From Candidatus Aenigmatarchaeota archaeon (GTDB taxonomy: Archaea > Aenigmatarchaeota > Aenigmatarchaeia > PWEA01 > JACRMZ01), in NCBI GenBank assembly GCA_016219455.1, contig JACRMZ010000084.1, forward strand, positions 1 through 7,988: 7,988 bases of DNA, in the 5' to 3' direction. Every line of letters begins with the position of its first letter. Within the stretch, counting starts at the first letter, position 1. Made by a program: the position numbers and the translations under genes. The notes beneath the pieces were generated by a model. The model saw only the letters and a program-made list of their open reading frames with translations. It was not told the DNA's origin and searched no databases. Of the stretch, positions 1-6,300 are shown piece after piece.

Positions 1-609
1 GCTTAAATCCTGCTTTTCGGCTTGCATCGCAATCAGATAGCCTTCTATTCCCATAGACAGGAAAATCCCGTCAATGACCATGATAACAACCATCAGCGGC
101 ACAAGTGCCAATAGCGCCAGCGAAACCAGCTTTATGGCAACGGACGGTTTTTCAGTCCATGAGGATTCCTTTGTTTTTCCCGTGTATACTGCAAGTATGT
201 AGAGAATGTCATCAAAGATCTTGGTTAGCCAGAAACCGCAATATTCCGTTTTTTTGGCGCACAGGCCGGCTTTTTCGAGCGTCTCCTTCAGGGACTGTGG
301 AGAAAATCCCCCGTAGTAGTGACCGTAGGGGTAAACGAATTTTTTGTTCCCTGTGATTTTTGCAAGGACCCAGATAAGCGATATTGCCGGAACGCGCCCT
401 ATGAACGGCCTTCCTATGTCCCTGTTTGGCGTTGTGAGGACGAACTGCCCGTTTTCCCCAAGGACACGGGAGACTTCTTTTGCGTATTCTTCTGGCTTGT
501 CGACATGCTCTATGACCTCGGAAGAGATGACTGCATCAAAGCACCCGTTTTTGAAAGGAAGGTTTTTTGAATCGCCGAAAACAAAAGTGCAGCTAGGAGA
601 ATAAATAGG
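1..609 (-). pseudogene. SAM-dependent methyltransferase, N-terminally truncated, runs off left edge
   Basis: An open frame of 203 codons begins directly after the dehydratase stop and is still open at base 1. It reads as the middle and C-terminal part of a class I (Methyltransf_11-like) methyltransferase. Visible are F-x-x-GD-x-x-x-LPF (residues 9-19 counted from base 609), FDAVISSEVIEHV (24-36, post-motif strand) and a GxFVLTTPN strand (55-62). A hydrophobic C-terminal stretch at about residues 156-180 probably anchors it in the membrane. The SAM-binding motif I (DxGxGxG), which should lie roughly 40-70 residues before the first recognisable block, is absent. There is no ATG, GTG or TTG in frame until deep in the C-terminal part. 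The frame is the same as that of the upstream dehydratase, from which only a TAG separates it. I infer a remnant left by a deletion, or an assembly join. The family call is firm. The substrate, perhaps a sugar or lipid-linked sugar, is unknown. Confidence 0.75.
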
Positions 610-1596
610 CTACTTTATCCAGCCGGCTTTCTTCAGGACGTTTGCTATGCCTTCATGGTCAAGGCGTTCCGTATTCTCAGAAGTGTACTCATGTTCCCGC
701 GGCGGCTGGGAGATTTCCGAAGCACGCCAATACGGGACAACGACATAATAATTGCCTATGTCCTTGGTGCGGATCAGCTCCTCCTCTGAAACAAGAACTT
801 CATGTATCTTTTCCCCAGGCCGTATTCCCGTGAATTCTATCGGGTAGTCTTTCCTGCCGCCGAGCTCATATCCCATTACTTTGGCCAAATCGACGACAGT
901 CGACGCGGGCATCTTCTTGACGAAAAGGTCCCCTGGCATGCCCTGCTCGGCTGCTGTGAATACCAAATCTATGGATTCGGGGAGTGTGAGAAGGTATCTT
1001 GTCATCCTCTTGTCTGTTATCGGCAGCGGCTTGCCTTCGTCAATCTTCTTCTTGAACAGCGGGACGACGCTTCCCCTGCTGCCAACAACATTGCCGTAGC
1101 GGACGCAAACGAACTGCGTGTCGTGCTTGTTGCTGTTTTCACTCAGCATGATCCTTTCCTGTATCGCTTTGGTCATCCCCATGACGTTTACAGGCTTAAC
1201 GGCTTTGTCGGTGCTCACGGCAACGACTTTCTTGACTCCCATGTCAATGGCGGCCTGCGTCACATTATACGCCCCTTCTATGTTCGTTTTTACCGCTTCA
1301 AGCGGGTGGTCCTCGTTGCTTGGGACCTGCTTCAACGCGGCTGCATGGAAAATCAAGTCGATGCCCCTGCACGCTTTTTGGATGCGTTGCCTATCCCTAA
1401 CATCGCCTATCATGAATTTTACATGGGAATTGTGGCCATAGTCAAGCTTCATCCTGTATTGCTTGTCCTCGTCACGGCTGAAGATGATAATTTCATTTGG
1501 AGAATGCTTAAGGAGCTCGTCTATTATCTGATGGCCAAAGCTGCCGGTGCCACCGGTGACTAGAATGTTTTTGCCGTCAAGCAATTTGTTGAACAT
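610..1596 (-). CDS. UDP-N-acetylglucosamine 4,6-dehydratase (CapE/WbjB/PseB-type, soluble short SDR)
   Basis: This is a 328-residue extended SDR of the short, soluble nucleotide-sugar dehydratase group. It is expected to convert UDP-GlcNAc to a 4-keto-6-deoxy hexosamine in the cytoplasm, the first committed step towards sugars such as FucNAc, RhaNAc or pseudaminic acid. The Rossmann motif GGTGSFG is at residues 15-21. GDVRD and FHAAALKQVP follow, then the active-site block STDKAVKPVNVMGMTK at 128-143. It has Ser128, Asp130, Lys131 and Lys143, but Met139 where classical SDRs have Tyr. That Ser-Met-Lys triad is known in the CapD/WbpM/CapE branch, which argues against a PseB assignment proper. 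FTGIRPGEKIHE is the usual C-terminal substrate-binding block, and the protein ends normally in KKAGWIK. I chose ATG 1596 because it sits about 29 nt below a TATA-like box. A GTG at 1605 would add three residues. Whether it also epimerises C5 cannot be told from the sequence. Confidence 0.92.
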   Translation of the reverse strand: MFNKLLDGKNILVTGGTGSFGHQIIDELLKHSPNEIIIFSRDEDKQYRMKLDYGHNSHVKFMIGDVRDRQRIQKACRGIDLIFHAAALKQVPSNEDHPLEAVKTNIEGAYNVTQAAIDMGVKKVVAVSTDKAVKPVNVMGMTKAIQERIMLSENSNKHDTQFVCVRYGNVVGSRGSVVPLFKKKIDEGKPLPITDKRMTRYLLTLPESIDLVFTAAEQGMPGDLFVKKMPASTVVDLAKVMGYELGGRKDYPIEFTGIRPGEKIHEVLVSEEELIRTKDIGNYYVVVPYWRASEISQPPREHEYTSENTERLDHEGIANVLKKAGWIK

Positions 1597-1617
1597 GCTT
1601 ACCACAGGATGATAGTG

Positions 1618-1635
1618 AAATATAAGGTATTTAAA
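1618..1635. promoter_or_regulatory. Back-to-back TATA-like boxes for divergent dehydratase and C-methyltransferase genes
   Basis: The only intergenic spacer between the divergent genes holds two adjacent archaeal TATA-like elements. TTATATTT, read on the minus strand (1625-1618), lies about 29 nt before the dehydratase ATG at 1596. TATTTAAA on the plus strand (1628-1635) would place a start site near 1655-1658, just before the C-methyltransferase. The second box is nearly symmetric and could serve either direction. Spacing fits known archaeal promoters, but no B-recognition element is clear and the transcripts are inferred. Confidence 0.5.
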
Positions 1636-1683
1636 CGTTGTTTCTTTGGAGGGGATTAAATATGTTTGAAGGGAACTGGAATA

Positions 1684-2901
1684 ATGCCAAAAAGAGCTGA
1701 TTGCAGGCTTTGCGGTAGCAGGAAACTGACGCTATTCCTCGATTTGGGCAAAACACCGCTAGCGGGGCATTTCCCTACCAAAGAGGAGCTTGGAAACGAA
1801 AAATTCTATCCACTCGAGGTATTTTTCTGCGAAAACTGCACATCCGTCCAAGTCCTGGAAAGCATACCTGCAGAAATACTCTTCAAAGACTACAGGTACC
1901 TTTCTTCCGTATCAAAAACCCTGGCAGAGCACTTCACGGCATACGCAAAAGAAGTTTACAACAGGTTCATCCCAAAGGGTGGGTTTGTGGTGGAATTCGG
2001 ATGCAATGACGGCGTCCTCTTAAAACCGTTCAAAGATCTTGGCGCCACGGCTCTTGGCATCGAACCGGCTGAAAACGTCGCAAAGATAGCAAGGGGGCGC
2101 GGCCTTGAAATAATGAATGATTTCTTTTCCGAAAGCCTTGTAGAAAAGATTGCCAAAGAATATGGGAAGGCTGACGTAATTGCCGGAAACAACGTTTATG
2201 CGCACATCGATGACATGGATGGCGTAACAAAGGGGATAAAGAAACTTCTTGCCAAAAACGGCGTCTTTGTCTTTGAGGTCCATTACGTCGCAAGCATTAT
2301 ACTGGGCCTTCAATACGACATGATTTACCACGAACACATGATGTACCACTCTATCCATGCGTTAAAAACATTTCTGGAAAAACACGGCCTTGAGATATTT
2401 GATGCCAAAAAAGTCCCCATACACGGCGGATCCATACGTGTTTTCTCTTGCCACCGCGGTGAAAGGGAAATTGAATCGCGCGTCAAGGAGCTTTTGGCAT
2501 TTGAGCATGAAAACGATCTTGACTCCATAAACGGATACGTCAAATTCGCAAGTCGCGTGAAGGAGCACAAAAAAAACATGGTTGCAAAACTGCGGGAACT
2601 GAAAAGCAGCGGGAAACGCATAGCCGGCTACGGGATGTCAGGGCGCGCAAACACCATGCTTAATTACTGGGGGACTGGGAAGGATATCATAGATTTTGGC
2701 ATAGACGCTTCTCCGGAAAGATTCGGTCGTTTTGTCCCGGGATTGCACATACCAATAAAGCCGCCGGGAAATTTGGAGGGGATAGATGTCGTTGTGCTTC
2801 TGGCATGGACATACAAAAAGGAGATAATGGAAAAAGAGTGGGAGTTTGCCAAACGCGGAAGATTCCTCGTTCCGTTCCCAGAACCGCACCTCGAACCCTA
2901 G
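1684..2901 (+). CDS. Sugar C-methyltransferase (Methyltransf_13/11/14 three-domain family, TcaB9/NovU-like)
   Basis: The protein has 405 residues, the usual length for the three-domain sugar C-methyltransferases that methylate a carbon next to the keto group of an NDP-4-keto-sugar. The N-terminal zinc-binding domain shows Cys7/Cys10 and Cys49/Cys52. The SAM fold has motif I VVEFGCNDG (102-110) and GNNVYAHIDD (168-177). YHEHMMYHS (215-223) carries the Tyr/Glu/His cluster used for catalysis in TcaB9-type enzymes, followed by IHGGSIRV (246-253). The C-terminal nucleotide-binding-like domain has GYGMSGRANTMLNY (315-328) and PGLHIPI. I prefer ATG 1684, preceded by AAGGGA. A TTG at 1666 would add six residues. 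It is the only plus-strand gene, divergent from a 4,6-dehydratase that could supply a 4-keto substrate and convergent with the formyltransferase. All key motifs look intact. The carbon methylated (C3 or C5) and the real substrate are inference. Some homologues may methylate other acceptors. Confidence 0.9.
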   Translation: MPKRADCRLCGSRKLTLFLDLGKTPLAGHFPTKEELGNEKFYPLEVFFCENCTSVQVLESIPAEILFKDYRYLSSVSKTLAEHFTAYAKEVYNRFIPKGGFVVEFGCNDGVLLKPFKDLGATALGIEPAENVAKIARGRGLEIMNDFFSESLVEKIAKEYGKADVIAGNNVYAHIDDMDGVTKGIKKLLAKNGVFVFEVHYVASIILGLQYDMIYHEHMMYHSIHALKTFLEKHGLEIFDAKKVPIHGGSIRVFSCHRGEREIESRVKELLAFEHENDLDSINGYVKFASRVKEHKKNMVAKLRELKSSGKRIAGYGMSGRANTMLNYWGTGKDIIDFGIDASPERFGRFVPGLHIPIKPPGNLEGIDVVVLLAWTYKKEIMEKEWEFAKRGRFLVPFPEPHLEP

Positions 2902-3740
2902 GCCGCCTTTTCAATCACAACATACTTTTTGTCAGAGCATAGTACACTTACAGCCCCGCGGAAGTCCCGCTTCCTTAACGCACAAATATCATCTGCCTTT
3001 ACTGCCTTTCCGTCTGGAACTGCGGAAACCCGTGTCCATGATATTTTTACAATCCCGTCCGCAACGGCAACGAAAGGATTTGGATACGGGTCCTCAAGGG
3101 CGCGGCAGAAATTGAAAAGTTTTGTTGAATCGGCTTTATGCAGGAACTCCTTTGTCAGCTCGCTCTGCTCAGGCTTCCTTCTCCTAACAATTGTCGGCTC
3201 GCCTTTCTGCTCCTTTGGGGATATGGTTCCTTCAGCTATCTTATCGAGAATTTCAAGGGACAATCTTGTTCCAACGGAAGTCATCCTTCCCAGTATCTCA
3301 TTTAGGTGGCCTTCAAACGATATCTCTTCCTGAGCGAAAAGCAGGCCGGCATCGAGCTTGTCTGTCATGCGGAATATGCTCACGGCACTTTTTCTCTCGC
3401 CATTAATTATCTGGTTCTGTATCGGCGAGCCGCCGCGGTACTTTGGAAGAGGCGACGGATGGAGCGCCAGGCACACTTTTTCTTTCACCATTTCCTTTGG
3501 CAATATCCATGACCAGCCGTACATCAGCAGAACGTCGATATCGCCAAAAAAACCGTCTTTAAAAAGGATTTCCAACTCTTTGGGATCTATCTTCTTCCCT
3601 GTTGGAGCAAGGGTCTCGATAGGCGCCTCTTCGCCAATGGCGCCAACGGCTTTGGTTAGCCCCCATTTCCCTCTATGCCTTGCCAGTTCGGCGGCGATGT
3701 CATATGCCCATTTCCTGTAGGTGCAGAATGCGACGTTCAT
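2898..3740 (-). CDS. Formyltransferase of the Fmt/ArnA family, probable sugar N-formyltransferase
   Basis: This is a 280-residue member of the formyltransferase fold that uses N10-formyltetrahydrofolate. The hallmark HPSPLPKYRGGSP spans residues 94-106 and the catalytic Asp in KLDAG is residue 130. A smaller C-terminal domain with DPYPNPFVAV follows, as in Fmt-like proteins. Its place between a glycan operon and a deacetylase points to an amino-sugar substrate, not initiator Met-tRNA. The catalytic Asn expected two residues before the His (INIH in classical members) is Ala92 here (LALH), so the usual Asn-His-Asp triad is incomplete. ATG 3740 is the start: it overlaps the deacetylase stop as ATGA, and the first residues MNVAFCTYRKWAYDIA match a family N-terminus. 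A longer frame to 3815 would add 25 residues encoded inside the deacetylase gene and is unlikely. The stop shares CTAG with the convergent gene. The fold is secure; the substrate is inferred. Confidence 0.87.
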   Translation of the reverse strand: MNVAFCTYRKWAYDIAAELARHRGKWGLTKAVGAIGEEAPIETLAPTGKKIDPKELEILFKDGFFGDIDVLLMYGWSWILPKEMVKEKVCLALHPSPLPKYRGGSPIQNQIINGERKSAVSIFRMTDKLDAGLLFAQEEISFEGHLNEILGRMTSVGTRLSLEILDKIAEGTISPKEQKGEPTIVRRRKPEQSELTKEFLHKADSTKLFNFCRALEDPYPNPFVAVADGIVKISWTRVSAVPDGKAVKADDICALRKRDFRGAVSVLCSDKKYVVIEKAA

Positions 3741-4426
3741 CGTACCGCCATTCTGTGGCATTTGAACGCCTCGGCGTAGAAAGAGCCAATCTCCTTTCCC
3801 CTTATTTGAAGCCACCGTATCAGGTTTTCGCCGCTTCTCGGGAACGGGTCTTTTCTGTGCTGTGTTGCATGAAGCGACATCGCTTTCACCTTGTTCCTGG
3901 CGTCCTTTTCTGTTAGTTCTATGTAGAAATTCGGCTTTTCCGATTGGCCCACAGACCAGGAATATGGCTCCTCATACTCCAGAACAATGGAAGGCATTTT
4001 CCTAACGCTGGCAGGCACGGGACGCAATGCTGTGATACAAGCCGTGAAAACAACCCTATGGTCCTGGTCGTAGCTGTTTCCTGAGGGGATGCAGACTATG
4101 TCAGGGTTGAATTCAGAAATCTTGTCTTCAATATGGTCTATAAGCTCTTTTTGCGGCACCATATCCAGCCTGAGGAACTGCTCACCAACATAGACGAAAG
4201 TATAATCAAAGCCGCAGAACTTTGCCACGTTTTTTGCCTCCTTGATTCTGGTGTCGGGGTTAGTACTGCCTGTAACAAGCTGCCTCGTGCTCCCAACGCA
4301 CATATAAAGAACAAATACATTGGCGCCGTCGCGCTTTGCCTTTGACAGCAACCCGCCGCAGCCAATGACCTCGTCATCTGGATGCGGCGATACAACGAAT
4401 ATTCTTTTGCCCTTAAGCGAGAACAT
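3737..4426 (-). CDS. LmbE/PIG-L family zinc-dependent N-deacetylase
   Basis: The protein has 229 residues, normal for the PIG-L/LmbE family, which hydrolyses the N-acetyl group of GlcNAc-type substrates using one metal ion. SPHPDDEVIGCGG begins at residue 13: His15 and Asp18 should bind zinc and Asp17 should act as the general base. The third ligand is probably His123 in DQDHRVVF. KVKAMSLHATQHRKD and the terminal FYAEAF are further family blocks. No signal peptide or membrane segment is seen, so it should act in the cytoplasm on a nucleotide- or lipid-linked sugar. It starts 6 nt after the RmlD-like gene stop, without a clear ribosome-binding site. Its TGA overlaps the formyltransferase ATG as ATGA, which suggests coupled translation and consecutive reactions: deacetylation, then formylation of the same nitrogen. 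The enzyme class is well supported; the sugar is not known. Confidence 0.92.
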   Translation of the reverse strand: MFSLKGKRIFVVSPHPDDEVIGCGGLLSKAKRDGANVFVLYMCVGSTRQLVTGSTNPDTRIKEAKNVAKFCGFDYTFVYVGEQFLRLDMVPQKELIDHIEDKISEFNPDIVCIPSGNSYDQDHRVVFTACITALRPVPASVRKMPSIVLEYEEPYSWSVGQSEKPNFYIELTEKDARNKVKAMSLHATQHRKDPFPRSGENLIRWLQIRGKEIGSFYAEAFKCHRMAVR

Positions 4427-4432
4427 AACACA

Positions 4433-5278
4433 CTACTTTTTGAGCATTGATTTAAACGTTTCCAGCGAGCGCCTTATCGACGGCGGCTTTGCGATAATTG
4501 ATGCCTTGCGGGGGTTGAGGGAAGTGTTTTTGGGGCGTTTTGCCTTCAGCCCCAGCGTCTTTGCTATATCATCCAAAGAAGCCCTTTCCACCAGTGATGA
4601 ATCAAGAGAAAACTTCCTGGCGATTTTTTTTGCAAATGAAAATGTGCTTACCGGCTTAGATGCGCCAAAATGGTAGACTCCTTCTTTGCCAGACAGGACG
4701 AACTTGTAGATGGCCTCGGAAAGAAGGTCGGCATAAATTGGCGTGGTTATCTGGTCTTCTGCCGCGCTGACGCACTTGCCCGCTTTCATTGACATCAGCA
4801 TCCTCACCGGGAACGTCAACCTTTTTTCTGCAAATCCGAAAAAATTGGTGCGTATTGCCAAGTCAGCATGCCTTTCACCCAAGAGTTTCGTTTTGCTGTA
4901 AACGTTTATTGGGTTTGTTTTGTCCTTCTCTGAATACCAGCCGCGCTTTCCGTCAAAAATCGAGTCTGTGGAAATGTAAACGAGCCTTGCGCCGCCTGAA
5001 AGCCGTGAGATGTTTTTTACTGCAAAGGCGTTTGTCAGCTGTGCTTGGGCCTTGTGAACCTCGCAGTACTCAAGGTCTGTCAACGCTGCCGTATGTATTA
5101 TGGCGTCCGGCCTTATGGATGACAGGGCCTTTGAAACTTCTTTCGCGTTGAGTATATCGATCTTTATCTCGCCTCTTTTCGGCGCCAACCTCACAGAATT
5201 GAAAACTGCTATTCCCTTTGGGACCGTCCTCATCAGCGACTTTCCAAGGATGCCATTGCCGGTAACTAGGATTCTCAT
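4433..5278 (-). CDS. RmlD-like SDR, NDP-4-keto-6-deoxy-sugar reductase
   Basis: This is a 281-residue extended SDR of the RmlD_sub_bind (dTDP-4-dehydrorhamnose reductase) family. The nucleotide-binding loop TGNGILG occupies residues 6-12. IHTAALTDLEYCE (61-73) corresponds to the RmlD AAYTxVDxxE region. YISTDSIFDG (101-110) and NPINVYSKTKLLGE (122-135) give the catalytic Ser103/Thr104, Tyr127 and Lys131. It probably reduces a 4-keto intermediate with NAD(P)H. In bacterial FucNAc and RhaNAc pathways an enzyme of this family follows a CapE/WbjB-type dehydratase, which is also present here. I chose ATG 5278, one base after the glycosyltransferase TAA, preceded by GGGTG. A GTG at 5287 would overlap the upstream gene and add MYK. 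The family is clear. The substrate (UDP-linked HexNAc or a dTDP sugar) is inferred, and no RmlA, RmlB or RmlC homologue is visible in this window. Confidence 0.87.
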   Translation of the reverse strand: MRILVTGNGILGKSLMRTVPKGIAVFNSVRLAPKRGEIKIDILNAKEVSKALSSIRPDAIIHTAALTDLEYCEVHKAQAQLTNAFAVKNISRLSGGARLVYISTDSIFDGKRGWYSEKDKTNPINVYSKTKLLGERHADLAIRTNFFGFAEKRLTFPVRMLMSMKAGKCVSAAEDQITTPIYADLLSEAIYKFVLSGKEGVYHFGASKPVSTFSFAKKIARKFSLDSSLVERASLDDIAKTLGLKAKRPKNTSLNPRKASIIAKPPSIRRSLETFKSMLKK

Positions 5279-5279
5279 T

Positions 5280-6299
5280 TTATACACCCAGCGCCGCCAA
5301 AATGCCCTTTATCAGACGGTAATATGCCGAAAAAACGAGGTTTAGGGAGCGCTTGAGCAGCGAATTGTTTCCGTACATTTCAGTGCAGAGCTTTGAGAGG
5401 ATGATTGTGTCTTTTGCTACACGGCCTTCCTGTATCCTCTTCCTTTTGCCGAGAACTTTAATTATGTGGTAAAAATTCCAAAGAACTGCCGAATACATCG
5501 TCGCAAGCAGTTCCGGTTTCAGCCTGGCAGTGAAATAGAGCGTCTTGAGAAAGACATCAAAAATATACAGTGGGGAGAGAAGGATCAGCGTTAGCGGCTT
5601 CAAAAAAACGAGGGCGTTTGTCAACCGGTTCCTTTCGTTCCAATATACCTGCATCGGGCTCATGAAGCCTATTGTAACTGAGCCCATGTGCAGCGCCGGG
5701 GCGTCTTTGAGCACCTTTACATCGTAGCCGCGCAGCCATGAATTCAATCCCAGATACGCATCCTCACAATAGCAGAAATGCTCAGAATCAAACGGAAGGT
5801 CAAACAATTTCTTTCTGATGATGCACGCCCCGCCCCATGGCATTATGGACTCTGTGATTTCCCTTGCGTCCTCCCTGCCGGTAAAAACCGGCGAGAGGTT
5901 GACTGCATCACGCCTCCCGGAAAAGTCCTCTCCTGTTATGAGGACGCCGGAAGCGACTGCTGTCCGTTCGTTCTTTTCCATAAAATCAACCGTTGTCCGC
6001 AGCCAATCTGCTTTGAAAATCATGTCGTTGGCCATCAGCGCGACATAATCGCCTTTGGCCTCTGAGTAACCGACGTTACCGCCGCCGGCATAGCCAAGAT
6101 TTCCTCCCGACTCCACTATTTTTACTGAGGGAAAGTTGCCCTTAAGGAATCCGATAGAATCGTCTTTGGACTGGTTGTCAACGACTATGATTTCAAACTT
6201 CTCTTTTGGATAGTCCTGGTTTGTAATGGAACCGAGGCATTTTTTCAGCCACGCCTTGCCATTATAATTTACGATTACCACGGAAACGGCGGGGTTCAT
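5280..6299 (-). CDS. Family 2 glycosyltransferase (rhamnosyltransferase-like) with C-terminal membrane segment
   Basis: This is a 339-residue GT-A glycosyltransferase of family GT2. It opens with VSVVIVNYNG (residues 5-14), IIVVDNQSKD (37-46) for nucleotide binding, and NLGYAGGGNVGY (67-78), typical of the rhamnosyltransferase/WcaA-like branch. The metal-binding DxD position is occupied by MANDM (89-93), a common NxD/ND variant. GGACIIRKKLF and FCYCEDAYLG (175-184) hold the probable catalytic Glu-Asp, and YWNERNRL (219-226) is the usual end of the catalytic domain. A strongly hydrophobic stretch at about 229-257 and a basic tail should attach it to the inner face of the membrane, where lipid-linked glycans are made. 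ATG 6299 comes one base after the flippase TAA. A GTG at 6308 is an alternative. It probably adds one sugar to the exported glycan; donor and acceptor cannot be read from sequence. Confidence 0.92.
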   Translation of the reverse strand: MNPAVSVVIVNYNGKAWLKKCLGSITNQDYPKEKFEIIVVDNQSKDDSIGFLKGNFPSVKIVESGGNLGYAGGGNVGYSEAKGDYVALMANDMIFKADWLRTTVDFMEKNERTAVASGVLITGEDFSGRRDAVNLSPVFTGREDAREITESIMPWGGACIIRKKLFDLPFDSEHFCYCEDAYLGLNSWLRGYDVKVLKDAPALHMGSVTIGFMSPMQVYWNERNRLTNALVFLKPLTLILLSPLYIFDVFLKTLYFTARLKPELLATMYSAVLWNFYHIIKVLGKRKRIQEGRVAKDTIILSKLCTEMYGNNSLLKRSLNLVFSAYYRLIKGILAALGV

Positions 6300-6300
6300 T

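Noticed and set aside
802..1563. A 253-codon plus-strand open frame opposite the dehydratase
   Set aside because: It lies entirely antisense to a gene with intact SDR motifs, and its translation shows no recognisable domain. It is best explained as a shadow of codon bias.
1..1596. TAG readthrough (for example as pyrrolysine) giving a dehydratase-methyltransferase fusion
   Set aside because: The dehydratase ends at its normal family length, the methyltransferase lacks its SAM motif, and TAG also serves as the terminal stop of three other genes here (at 2898-2901 and 4433-4435). Truncation is simpler.
3741..3815. A 25-residue N-terminal extension of the formyltransferase
   Set aside because: It would lie inside the deacetylase gene and resembles no family N-terminus. 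The ATGA overlap and MNVAFCTYRK match the expected start.
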